Source of the DNA: Amphiura filiformis
Lineage: Eukaryota > Echinodermata > Ophiuroidea > Amphilepidida > Amphiuridae
DNA length: 64,000 nt
Direction of reading: 5' to 3'
Assembly (NCBI RefSeq): GCF_039555335.1
Contig: NC_092642.1
Location: 12,684,743-12,748,742, forward strand
The notes under the pieces are model-generated. The model had not been told where the DNA came from and did no database searches. It worked only from the letters and a program-made list of their open reading frames with translations. Made by a program: the position numbers and the translations under genes. Shown in pieces: positions 35,201-45,726 of the stretch (its first letter is position 1; every line of letters begins with the position of its first letter).

Positions 35201-38200
35201 AAACATCCAACATTGATTGGTGGGGCAGGGGGAGGGTTGTAGTAGTAGGAAATGGTTCAAACTTGACGTCAAAGAAAGCGAAATTTTAATATGTCAAGTA
35301 TATCAGAAATACGGTCTCAAACAGTCCTACTTTGACACAAGTGTTCGAACGACTTATGTCCGGGATTGTAGCTTCACCTAGCTAGCTTTTTCTTGTTCCT
35401 CGTGTTTCTTCTTCTGTTTCTTCTGCTACTTTTATTATTATTATTTATTTACTGCTACTGGCTCTGCTTGTTCTTCTCTTTCGCTATACAAAGTGTTTAA
35501 AATATACCCCCACCTAAAATTACACAACATTTTTTCTCATAACTTGGCATATATTTTTATTGATTTTAACAATTTAAAACTCTGTAAATAGAGGAAACAT
35601 TTCACTATCCTCCCAAAGATCACCCTTCTCAAAATCATGTTTCTTTGGTCCAAAATAATCACATTTTCAAAAATTATGCTTTCAGAAAAAGTTGCATTTT
35701 AAAAATCCCATGCATGTAATGTACAAAAGCGTTCTCGATATCAACGTGATCAATGATTTTTGATTGATTTAATTGTTTGTTTGTTTTCTTTAATTTTATG
35801 TGTCCGATAACTCAGTCTCCCATGCAATCATCTTTCAGTATAAAACAATGATTCATTGACATGAATTTGGACATGAATGTGGTTTTCTTTGAAGTTTTTG
35901 TTTTTAATCAGCGGGCGTTTTTCAACCCATTCACCCTTTTGGTCAAATGTATGCGTGGAGAAACCATTTCTCTTCCCTAGTATTTTGAAGCATTTTGAAG
36001 CAACCGCTGATTAAAAACTTCAAAGGAAACCTCATGTCAAAAGTCATTTCAATGTATTCTACTGAATGATGGTTGCATGGGGTAACTGAGGGATCAGATA
36101 CAGAAAGGTACAGAAAAAAAAGCAGGTATGGGATGTTGAAAAGTGCAACTTTTTCTGAAGGCAGCATATGTGATTCTTTTTGACCAAAGAAATTGTTTTT
36201 GAAAATGGGTCAACGTTGGGAGGGTAGACCCCCCTTTTCACAGATTTTTCAATTTGTCAAATCAACAAAAAGTATGTCGAGTTCTGCAAAAAATGTTTTG
36301 TAGTTTTAGGGAGGAGTTACTTCTTTTGAACCCTGTATATACACAGTATACACAGTGAACACTGCAGAAAGTGGAAAATGTTCATTGATGTCAAGCTCTT
36401 TGTTCCAAGCCAACACATCAATCACTGCCTTTTAGTAATCTTCAATCTTATGGTTCCAAAATAACGCTAATGCCAACCGGACTGATATCTAACATAGTGT
36501 ATTGTGTATTATTCACATTACTAAAGGTATCCAGGTGTCAAAAATGTCAGAAGCGGTTTGATCCAGTACCAAAAGACGAAGAATATGGCTGGGCTCAGTA
36601 TAACTGTGAATGTGGACATAAATTTAGGTAAGGTGAAAAATAACAAAAACTAGGTATAAATGACTCATTAGGGTTAGGGTAAGGGTGAGTAACCCATGAC
36701 CCTAATAAGCACATCGCGATGGTTTGTCTTAAATGAGACATTTACCCAAAACTAAAGCACCCAGTTTGCAGATTGACGGACATTTTATTTAGTGTCAGCT
36801 AGTTTCTGCTTAAAATGGACTGGAAACCCTTCCCGACAATTAATACTAATTATAATCTAAGCATTTTGGGTAGGTCTAAACAAAACCAAAATTAACATTT
36901 GATGGAAATCGTATATGGCATAAAAAACAAAAAACAAACAAAAACACATGCGCTTAAACCTACCAATGTGGAATCATATACTTATCCTCATATTGACTCT
37001 CACTTTAGGATGTTCCATAAGTTCTCCAAAGGGTGAAGAACTGGGCATCTTGAATGCCAATTGTACTTTATATGCCCACTTGAGCCAGATATGAAGAGCT
37101 TATTTCCAAACCGTGTTAAGTCCACAATGTTCACTTTGAAGAAAATCAGGAATTTTCTTTATGGCAATGAAAAAAAGTTCGATTTCTATAAAATTACATT
37201 GAAGTGAAGGTGACATAATTATATAGGAGCATAAAAATATGTAAAGTTAAAATCTAGAGACTTTTTATTTTTTTTAATGAATTAATTTGTTTTCAAAATA
37301 GCATGGACTTAACACATTTTGACACAAAACACAATTTCTGGCATGGACTTAACACATTTTGACACAAAACATAGTATCTGTAACACAGAACTAACCATAT
37401 ATTTCTCAAACTAGTGTTAAAAGATAACAAATTTATTAAAAACATACAAAATGTTATTCTCTCTACTATAAAACACAAAACACCTTGCATCTCGAACCCC
37501 CCTCCTCCCGCCCATTTTTACCAAAATTCTACGTTTAGAATAGTTCAAAATTCAAAATTTAGTTGTATATGCATTTCTCAGAATTGAATTATCGTCATTT
37601 TCACTGACAATAAGTGATGACCTGAAATATCCACTTGTTTTACCACATTATCGAAATTTCCCCCTCCCCCATGCTGCCACCCTAATCTCATAATTGACAG
37701 TCGTAAGTTTTTAAGTCTTTAAGTCCTAAGTTTGTTTTATACCTTTAACTTTTAAATAATACCTTGAATTTTGATAATCATACAAAATAATAATATCAAA
37801 AACTAACTCTACCACCATCCTCTAACATTAATTCTACCATCACAACCTCTCCCTCTCCCCATTCCCAACCTGTTCATGTTTTTCTGGAGGTATCTATCAA
37901 ATATTTAAGAATTCCATACAAACTAGGCCTAATAATATCAAAAAAACCACCAACAACAACAACAGCAACAACAACAACAACTTTATATTCAGACCAAATT
38001 CAGGTATACTAGTCTCAGGACCAAACAAGAATGAAGACGCAAAGCAAGGCAGTGTTGTCAATCATGCAGAACGGCATGCAGAACTTGGGTGATTAACTAT
38101 TGGAAGCCCTATGCCATGGTACCTGCCTACAAGCTGCCCACAAGGGCAGTGTTCGTGGACTTAACACAGTTTGCTAACAAACTGGATTGGACTTAACACG

Positions 38201-39795
38201 TTTTGGAAAAAAATCGATACTTTGTGTGTCAATATTTCGGAACTTGACTAATTTTGTAAAAAAACACAAACATTGCTGGATAGCCCTAGTTACTCACTGC
38301 CCATTTTCATCAAAATCTCAATTTTGAAGGTGGGTGGACTTAACACGGTTTGGAAATAAGCTCTTCATATACGTCAGTTCGCAAAATGGTTCGTCAATTT
38401 GAAAACTCAATTTTCGAACTTTGAAATGTTTGCAACTTTGCTTGTAGGCATGGTACTGATGGGTCGCAACAAATTCAAAGAGATATCAAGACGTGCAGAA
38501 TAAAATATTGAAAACAAAGCAAAGATCCGGGGCAAAGATACTCTTTGCGCGCAGTGTATATTCTAACGTTTTGTTTTGTTCCTACATTAACAGCGGTTTT
38601 GGACAGGTTAACAAGACGACTTCGGAATGCTACCAATGTGGAGCAAGTGTGTTGACTTCAAAAGTGAAACCTCCACGCGGCAGAAAGATAAAGAAGTCTG
38701 ATAGTGCTCACCAATGCGATGCCGCGGATTGCTCTTTTAAGGACTGCACAAACAACACAGGGCCGAAAGGAGGGAATAACAGGAGTAGAGGTGCATCATC
38801 AAAAGCAAAAGGTACATAGTTGGTGGCTATGGTATAGTCCTGCAACTATCGTCTCATATAACACGGGTGACATCATTATTTTAAGTAAGACAAGGAGGCA
38901 AAGCCGATTTGTTTAATGCCAAAAATAACGCTTCAATTCAAATAAAAATATTAATAATAAGTATATCAAATTTTAATTCAATTAAATCGTACATTTTACA
39001 ACGAATTACCTAGGACTTACAATTGAACAGTGCCGTTGTTGCTATGCACCTCCGATTGGTTCAAATAGCTCGTACGAGTATCGCGTCAACTCGCACGTGC
39101 TGAATCGTGTTATATCGCTAGGTCATATCGATCGCATCGTGCCCTAGTATTCATCAGTAAATCACTGTAGCAAACCATGCGTTTTAAATTGACAATTGAA
39201 TAAAGCGCGCACTTGGGATAGTCGACAGGGGCCCATCGTGGGCAAGCAACCTTTACCATATTGACCACGCTAAGCCATTTCGACCGCGTGCTTCGTTTTG
39301 ATTTGCAACTTTCGAAAATGCACCAAATTCCATAAACTGGTATCAACCTTTGTCACTTTTGAGTGTTTGGTAGCAAATTGGGTATCAAATTGGAGCTAAC
39401 AAGATTCTACATACGACCGTATCAATTAAATTGTCATAACAAGATCAGGTTTTGGTGTAGGACGGATTGTATGACTGCGGACTTTCTTTATTTGAGCAGT
39501 TTACATTACAAAACAAATAACAATAATTATAGTAGTTTTAACCAAAATGTCTCTTTCCAATAATTTTCATTTGCTTTCAGCTGCCAACGCGGAATGTGTG
39601 CATCCACGTACCCGTGCCAAGAAAGGAAAACAAGTAGTGGTCGCCAGTTCGCCTCACGTCAGTACCGGTTCCACAGTCGACACATTCTTAGCCCAGGATC
39701 TGGGAGTGCTCAGTGATGACGAGAATGTAGTGATATTAAGCGGAGATGAAGCTGAGAATGGCGACAGATTAAGACCCATACCAGAAAATAAATAA
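29269..39795 (+). CDS. SHFL: SHFL-A: Shiftless/C19orf66-like zinc-ribbon protein, 7 exons, 293 aa
   Basis: Coding exons: 29269-29316, 30625-30739, 31553-31593, 34508-34651, 36527-36627, 38594-38811, 39581-39795 (TAA). All introns are GT-AG with phases 0,1,0,0,2,1, identical to SHFL-B. The product is 293 residues, close to the vertebrate length. Order: a short N-terminus ([16 protein letters not shown]), a helical region (EIQELFKGR...LLNYF), then the zinc-ribbon core. That core has [19 protein letters not shown] (Cys100/103), RCQKC (120/123), NCEC (143/145), CYQC (162/165) and HQCDAADC (His189, Cys191/196), then [12 protein letters not shown] and an acidic tail ([19 protein letters not shown]). 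The conserved Cys pairs and the CDxVWW-RVP signature identify the family. In vertebrates SHFL binds RNA and ribosomes and inhibits -1 frameshifting; the same role here is inference. The introns carry at least eight MITEs. An LTR retrotransposon lies 2.1 kb downstream. Confidence 0.93.
29522..30562. mobile_element. TIR element, copy 2, split by a nested MITE
   Basis: The ends GTGACCCGTTCTGACAAAAC and GTTTTGTTGGAGCTGGTCAC are inverted and lie in SHFL-A intron 1. It aligns with 1091-1500 on both sides of an insertion at 29816-30458. The 1091-1500 copy shows the unfilled target (GAAATTAAGAATTTC). Confidence 0.8.
29816..30458. mobile_element. Palindromic TTAA-type (piggyBac-like) MITE
   Basis: It runs from TTAAGGGCTGGGGTATGAAC to ATTTTAGATCCCTTAA and is almost entirely self-complementary. 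Arms of roughly 250 bases with mismatches meet at CCAAAACACCCCAAAAAATA near 30110. TTAA at both ends is the target duplication characteristic of piggyBac transposons. Related copies are at 62990-63190 and 63852-64000. Confidence 0.85.
30879..31080. mobile_element. Small TIR element in SHFL-A intron 2
   Basis: GGCCAATTTCTCGAAGC on the left and GCTTCGAGAAACCGACC on the right are inverted. The interior contains AGTCTTCATAAGCC and GGCTTAAGCCTGAAGGCTTA. A related sequence (GCGAGTTTCTTGACAGGAGTC) occurs near 54040. Confidence 0.6.
31180..31260. mobile_element. 77-bp mariner-type mini-element
   Basis: CAGGGTGTCCCAATA and TTTTGGGACGCCCTG are flanked by TA on both sides. The ends resemble those of the 2086-3151 element but most of the interior is lost. 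Confidence 0.65.
31594..34507. other. SHFL-A intron 3, mostly unassigned
   Basis: A 2.9-kb intron. Apart from the TIR element at 33076-33747, it contains near-duplicate CTCCTTGCGCAGTTCTCCAA words at about 32800-32860 and a fragment at 34110-34145 shared with 23750. The 100-aa open frame at 32624-32926 follows that local repeat and is not gene-like. Confidence 0.4.
33076..33747. mobile_element. TIR element with TA target duplication
   Basis: CACTCATAGAAATGGCTTGTTCG begins at 33078 and CGAACAATTTCTATGAGTG ends at 33745, flanked by TA. Subterminal copies of AGTTGACGCAACGACTTACA and its complement occur near 33265 and 33690. Non-coding. Confidence 0.75.
34717..34969. mobile_element. MITE with about 42-bp inverted ends
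   Basis: TGTGATGCGATCAAGCAAAA on the left and TTTTGCTTGATGGCATCACA on the right, continuing with TCAGTCGGAGCTCGGAAATA and its near complement. It lies 65 bases downstream of SHFL-A exon 4. Confidence 0.8.
35092..35371. mobile_element. MITE, 280 bp, CTACAATCCCGG ends
   Basis: CTACAATCCCGGTCATAATT and its near complement AGTCGTTCGAAC/GGGATTGTAG form the ends, with TTCGAACACTT inside the left arm. Both flanks contain TTCACC, a possible imperfect target duplication of hAT size. Confidence 0.75.
35490..36345. mobile_element. Imperfect foldback element in SHFL-A intron 4
   Basis: Outer ends: AAAATTACACAACATTTTTT against AAAAAATGTTTTGTAGTTTT. Inner arms: TTTTTGTTTTTAATCAGCGG near 35896 against CCGCTGATTAAAAACTTC near 36003. 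The left and right halves mirror each other over much of the 850 bp. Non-coding. Confidence 0.65.
37090..38369. mobile_element. 1.28-kb non-autonomous DNA transposon in SHFL-A intron 5
   Basis: The 36-base terminal inverted repeats (TGAAGAGCTTATTTCCAAAC...TTAAGTCCAC and complement) are flanked by TA at 37090-37091 and 38368-38369. The interior repeats GGACTTAACACATTTTGACA (37307 and 37343) and related words, plus an (CAA)n tract near 37955. No transposase was found. Confidence 0.8.
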
Positions 39796-40520
39796 ATAAC
39801 ATTGAACTGTTCACTTGTGAGGTCTAGACCCATGTTATAAGTAAATGGGCAATCCTTTTTGTACGCCTACACCAATTTGCCTATCATTGAGGGATTATAC
39901 AGCTTTATTCCACAAGTGGTACATCCCTGGGATGATACTAGGCCAACTCTGTGGAGGCTCACATGACGGTAGAACTATACCCAGTAGCTTAGCCAGGAAT
40001 TTAGTGTGATGGGGCAAAGCCAAATTTTCGTCCCCATTTGTCAACTTCTTGTCTCCCTTTTAGTCATTTTAAGGCAACTTTAACTATTTTAACTCTTTAC
40101 CGTCCTAATTTTATTCCTGCAAATTTTCGGGGGGGGGGGGACTCTCCCTGGCTACGCAACTGACTATACCCAGATGATAAATAACATAGCATTGGGCAGT
40201 ATTTAAAATGTTATTGACCATTATAAAACAAAATTAAATGAACGAAGCTTAAGTTTAACGTCAGATTAGCACTAATCATAAATGCACTGCTCATAAATGA
40301 AGCATTTTTGTTATATTATATAATACGTTCCAGACACCCATACCAGAATATAAATATTTATTTAACATTGAAAAATTCACGTGTGACGTTACTAGTCAAA
40401 AGTTCACTATTAATGAAGTTAAATATAATATTAAGGATGACGTAAGATTAACACCCAATGCATCAGTGCTCATAACAGAATATAATCTAATAACTTCTTA
40501 AAGGTTTTAGTTTTACCTTA
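39796..40520. other. Region downstream of SHFL-A
   Basis: Probably includes the SHFL-A 3' untranslated region. AATAAA motifs at 39787-39796 overlap the stop codon and are too close to be the obvious polyadenylation signal. TAGCTTAGCCAGGAATTTAG and a G run at 40130 mark a decayed repeat. No gene was seen. Confidence 0.4.
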
Positions 40521-40524
40521 CCCA

Positions 40525-40917
40525 CACTATTAGAAAAAAAAGGTGCAACTTAGAACTTTTTGTCCTGTATACAGCACCCTAAGCAATGAGAACCAAAAAA
40601 AGTTCGTTAGCCAAGAAAATGGTTCCTATTAGAACCTTAAGCATGTAAAACCTTTAAGAAAGAACCCTTAAAGGGTTCCAAGTAGAACAGAAAAAAAAAG
40701 ATTCTTTAGCCAAACAAATTATTTTTAAAACCAAAAAAGGTTAACACTCCTTTTCACGATCACTTTTCTTAACTTTGTTATGAGTCCCTGAATTAATTAG
40801 AAAGTTCCTAGGCCTATTTAAAACTTTTCAAGGTTCTTTATAGAACTCAAACATTGTTTAGGGTGCTGTATACGGGACAAAAGAAGCCTCTAAGTTGCAC
40901 CTTTTTGACTAAGAGTG
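40525..40917. mobile_element. MITE, about 390 bp, rich in AAGAACC words
   Basis: The ends read CACTATTAGAAAAAAAAGGT / ACCTTTTTGACTAAGAGTG, continuing as GTGCAACTTAGAAC and CTCTAAGTTGCAC. The inner part of the arms has TGTATACAGCACCCTAA and TTAGGGTGCTGTATAC. Non-coding. Confidence 0.8.
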
Positions 40918-41149
40918 CCTACCAGTATACCAGTAAAATTGACAAAGTATTTATGTTATATTAACCTGAGGATGTCGACATAATTATAAACCTACCTATA
41001 ACTAGAAAACTTGAATTGTTCCAAAAGTATAAATGTTTGGGTACTGAGTTCAACAATGTTAAATGATTCATATGATATTTTCAAAATGATGATAGTGAAA
41101 TTCATATTTTCAAACTTTTGATAGTGAAATTCATTGGCTAAAAGTAAAT

Positions 41150-41613
41150 TACTGTTGTGACATGATGCTTACATCAACGTCAACAGCGCAGTCATGATGT
41201 ACATGTCAATATTTTATCATGGTAAATACTGTTCTCTTTTTCACTCAAGACATGTTAAAAGACAAAAAATATTGCACATTCTGTTGTAAAATTAAAATGT
41301 CAACGAAATATTACATCTCGTATACGTTTGAAATTTTACTGAGCAATTGTTACATAATCATTTCTAATCCTACAAATGAATGTTCTTTTATTAACTGTAC
41401 TGTACATGTATAGGGATATAAGATTCTATTCAATTCAAAATTGTGTTTAGTGAAGCAGATCTCTGGATTGCTGAAACCAAAATGAATGAAATTGCGGTAT
41501 TTGAAAGCTAGGACAGCTCCCTTGACGTTGATGTAAGCATCATGTCACAAAAATATATAAAGATGGCACTTTCCACTTGCACAATAGTTTTTGAGTTTTT
41601 TTGAGACAGGCTG
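41150..41613. mobile_element. Truncated relative of the 50581-51458 element
   Basis: The right end (GACGTTGATGTAAGCATCAT, CACTTGCACAATAG, TTTTTTTGAGACAGGCTG) matches the right end of the larger element, and the left (GTGACATGATGCTTACATCAAC) is an inverted copy lacking the outermost end. Confidence 0.6.
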
Positions 41614-41924
41614 TATTAAGGACTCCTGGTTTTAAAATCAGTGCTTCACAGGAATCCTGCTGCACACGACGCGTTTAATTGTGATATTCGTGCTGCATCC
41701 AGTATTTAGTGGTCACTGCATCCAGTAGCGTAGCCAGCGGGGGGGTTCCCCTGACAAAAAAAAATGAAAGAAAAAGTGCCCATTTGACAAAAAAAATGAA
41801 AGAGAAAATCAGGAGGGCAAAGGAAAAGAAAAAGGGCAAGGAGCCCTTTTTCTAGCAAAATTCAGGGCCAAAATAGTGTAAAATACAAAAAATTTCCACG
41901 CGACGCGCGCACATTGTAACAATA

Positions 41925-42069
41925 TACGCCAGTTGATTCATAGTTGTGTGCCCTTAAGGTGCACTGAGCCTGGATGGGCTCTCCCTCTCTGTCTCTGCAC
42001 TCGTGGAAGCTATACATGTGCCTGGTTGTGATTATCACATTAGATTAATCCCTAATCCTTTTATTGGCG
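41925..42069 (+). repeat. 5' LTR of the retrotransposon (145 bp)
   Basis: Begins TACGCCAGTTGATTCATAG and ends CCTTTTATTGGCG. It matches the 3' LTR at 47614-47756 except for a two-base TA indel (GCTATACATG against GCTACATG). ATA precedes this LTR and follows the 3' LTR, a possible short target duplication. A primer-binding site starting TGGTGACAGC follows directly at 42070. Confidence 0.9.
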
Positions 42070-42276
42070 TGGTGACAGCTTGGATTCGAAACCAGTCATC
42101 TCTGAAGTCTCTCAGCTGACCTTCCTGACGAAATTGGTGGTCATATTGAACCCTAAATGTGTGATCTTTCACAAGACTGTGAGCGACCAGTAAGCTTAAA
42201 ACAGTAAGCTTAAGCCTGCAAGGCTGCATATTAGCTTTTTTCTGGTTCACATACACGAGTGTAAAAACAATCAGCA

Positions 42277-42963
42277 ATGGCCACAACACATCGTGCGCCG
42301 AAGCAATGGCCTTTAACAAAGAACGAAACAATAAACTCATTTGAAAGCTGGAAACATAACCTCCAGTATACACTGTCATTAGACCCAAGCTTTTCTCCCT
42401 ACTTGGTTGAAGGAGCGGTATGGGGCAAAAAGTCAAAAACTTCCCCGCTTCGAGGTCTCACTAACGATGGTGAGGACATACAGGAAGCCCAAAGGAAAAC
42501 AGCAGTCCAGAAAAATGCTGCATTGGAGCTTATGCTTGGACAAATAGCCAACTATTGTCCAATTATCTCACGAAATACAATACTCAAAAACTGCACCAGC
42601 CTGAACAAGATATGGCAAGCCATCCGTCTCCATTTTGGCTTCCAAACAACAGGTGGCCACTTCCTGGAGTTCAACAATATTAGCCTTGGCCCTGATGAAC
42701 GCCCAGAGGACTTGTACCAGCGTCTAGTAGCATTCACCGAAGACAACCTCATGCGTGAAGGAGGCGGCATCAGTCACCATGACCAAGTCATCGATGAAGA
42801 TGAGGAGATTACGCCTACACTAGAAAACTTTGTAGTGTTAACGTGGTTGCGTCTTATAGCTGCCCCGATTAGTAAAGCAGCGGTACGGTACAGAGCTAAG
42901 ATCCCGCACCTTGGCTTCTATCAAAGCCGAAATTTCTCAGGCTCTGGATTCGCTCCTGGATGA
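42277..42963 (+). pseudogene. Retrotransposon gag, capsid-like part, interrupted
   Basis: An open frame of 228 codons from ATG starts 208 bases after the 5' LTR. It has the helical, aromatic-rich composition of a capsid domain ([40 protein letters not shown]). The frame is lost near its 3' end. Gag-like sequence continues to about 43250 in other frames, including a C-x2-C...H...C zinc-knuckle-like motif around 43056-43112. That knuckle region contains a one-base shift in CTTAAGCG. Confidence 0.75.
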
Positions 42964-43299
42964 GCTGAGCTGAAAGGATGCTGCTCGCAGCATGCGCACT
43001 AGTAGTCAGCGTAGACCGATGCCTAAATTGAAAGCTAAGAAATCATTTGGTAAATCCTGCCCTCTGTGTGAGCAAGCTGGTCGGCATGACCATGCGAAAT
43101 TTCTTAAGCGAGTGCTCGTACCTCCCTGAAAAGGACAGAAAATACCTGGCCCGCGCTCGTCAGCTTAACATCCTTGATGATTGTGACAGCGACTCAGATT
43201 TAGCATGTGCCTTTGTTGACCAATCCAGCCCAATGTTCAGACAGCGCTGCGAATTCATGTTGATCAGTTTCCTTATGTAGATGCATTCCACAAGCACCA

Positions 43300-45682
43300 T
43301 GCGGTCCGCATCACCATTGACAGTGGATCCACTGGTAATCTCATTCGCGAAAACACTGTCCAACGATTAGGATGCCCCATTCATCAGAGTTCGCAGTCTG
43401 CCCGTCAAGCTGATGGGTCATCCCCTCTTAAGGTAGTTGGGGAAACAACCCTCACTTTTACTCGTGACAGACACTCCTTTGTCTTTAAAGGTCTAGTTGT
43501 TAGAGACCTTGACGGAGAAATCCTTGCAGGTATTCTCTTCATGAAATGCAATGATGTCGCAATTCGCCCTGCTAAGAACCAAATCATCTTGAAAGATGGT
43601 ACAATTATCACTTATGGCGCCAACAAGAGCCCCAAATCCCAGCACACTGTTCGTCGTGCCCATATACTTCGTGGACCTTCTCAAAACACTACCATATGGC
43701 CAGGCTCATACGTTGAGGTAAATCTCCCTGCAGACATCGTTGAATCAGATGCTACTTTTGCCATTGAGCCCCGTGTTGATACCCCGCTCGGTAGGTTCCT
43801 ACCGCCCAAACAAGCCTGGCCCAACCCTGATGTAATCACAAGTATTGCAGGCAGGGTTCGCATTCCCAACAATACTGGTGTGCCACTTGTCATCAGAAAG
43901 CATGAACATCTTGGCCAGATACACACTGTTTATTCACCATCACTAACTTCTAAGCCATCACACACTGCTGCAGCAGCATCAGTCAATGTCCCAAAGCCCA
44001 GTTCACCGGTTAACTACTCAGCTGCTGTTGCCCTTGACCCAGATGGTATACTTGGCACTTGTGAGCAATCCAACTTCCGCAGTCTTCTCGATGAGTACGA
44101 TGAGGTTTTTGACCCTAGTTTCCCAGGTTACAATGGTGCTGTCGGCCCTTTCAAATCTGTGGTTAATATGGGACCGGTCCAACCCCCCCAACGCAAAGGT
44201 CGTCTCCCATTGTATGCACAGGATAAACTCCAAGAGTTGCAATCAAAGTTTGATCAGCTTGAAAAAGCAGGCGTCTTTGCTAGACCTGAAGATGTCGGTG
44301 TGTGTGTCGAATACCTTAACCCGTCCTTTCTTGTCAAGAAGCCTAATGGAGGCTTTCGTCTGGTTACTGCATTTGCTGATGTCGGTAGATATAGCAAGCC
44401 ACAACACTCTCTAATGCCCAATGTGGACTCAACATTGCGTTCAATTGCCAAATGGAAGTATTTGATTGCCACTGACTTGACTAGTGCTTTCTACCAAATC
44501 CCTTTATCCCATGAGTCCATGAAATACTGTAGTGTTGCAACCCCCTTTCGTGGGGTGCGTGTGTATACACGGTGTGCCATGGGTATGCCAGGTTCTGAAA
44601 CAGCCCTTGAGGAACTGATGTGTCGTGTCCTTGGTGACCTCTTAGAGAAAGGTGTCGTAGCGAAACTCCCTGATGACTTGTACTGTGGTGGTAATACTGT
44701 GGATGAACTTGTTGAGAATTGGCGTCAAGTTTTGCAAGCTTTGTCTAAGTCTGGGTTACGTCTTTCTGCTTCCAAAACAGTCATTTGCCCCCAAAAGACA
44801 GTAATTCTGGGTTGGATTTGGTCAAATGGAACCCTTTGTGCTAGCCCCCATAGCATCGCCACACTTTCCAGCTGCTCGCCTCCAAGCAAAGTTGGTGGCA
44901 TGCGGTCCTTCATCGGTGCATACAAGGTTCTGGCCCGTGTCATTCAGAATTGTGCCAGTCTGGTAGCCCCATTAGATGATGCTATTGCAGGGCACCAATC
45001 AACCGAAGAGCTTACATGGTCTGATAGTCTGCATACTGCTTTTCACAAGGCTCAAGCAGCACTGTCTTCCGCTAGGGCAGTCACACTTCCCCATCCCAAT
45101 GATCAGCTTTGGATCATTACTGATGGATCCGTGAAGAAACATAGCATTGGGTCGACATTGTATATTTCCCGCAATGACAAACTCTTCCTTGCCGGGTTCT
45201 TCAGTGCTAAATTGCGTGATCGACAGCCAACATGGTTACCCTGTGAAATCGAGGCGCTGTCTATTTCTGCCTCCACCAAGCACTTCAGTCCCTATGTTAT
45301 TCAGTCCAAACACAAGACATGTATCCTCACTGACAGCAAACCTTGTGTTCAGGCATATGAAAAGCTCTGCCGGGGTGAGTTTTCAGCCAGTCCTCGCGTG
45401 TCCACATTCCTCTCCACTGTCAGTCGTTTCCAAGCATCTGTTCGTCATCTTGCAGGATCAGCTAACACCCCTCAGACTTTGCTAGTCGTAATGCCCCTGA
45501 CTGCACTGAGCCCACTTGTCAAATATGCTCCTTTATCAAACGTGAAGAGGAAGCAACTGTCCTTCGTGTTTCCGCACATGACATTCTGTCCGGGAAAGCT
45601 AAGCCCCCCTTTGCCAGCAAAGCAGCCTGGCATGCTATTCAGCAGGAATGCCCGGATCTGCGACGAACACATGCTCATCTAG
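43300..45682 (+). pseudogene. Retrotransposon pol: protease, reverse transcriptase, RNase H
   Basis: The open frame runs from before the aspartic protease motif (IDSGST, GAC at 43319) through RT to RNase H. From the first internal ATG (43541) it is 713 codons. RT landmarks are LVKKPNGGFRLV, ATDLTSAFYQIPL and the catalytic box LPDDLYCGG, where the residues before DD are Leu-Pro rather than the usual aromatic-x. RNase H acidic positions are visible at ITDGS, CEIEAL and LTDSKP. The frame is broken in a C run near 45468, just before the last RNase H aspartate, and continues in another frame. Confidence 0.85.
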
Positions 45683-45726
45683 TTCAGGGCACTCACTCTT
45701 CAAAGAAAGCTACTTCTGTCAAAGAT

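Noticed and set aside
42035-42436. 133-aa minus-strand open frame
   Set aside because: Antisense to the retrotransposon 5' LTR and gag start.
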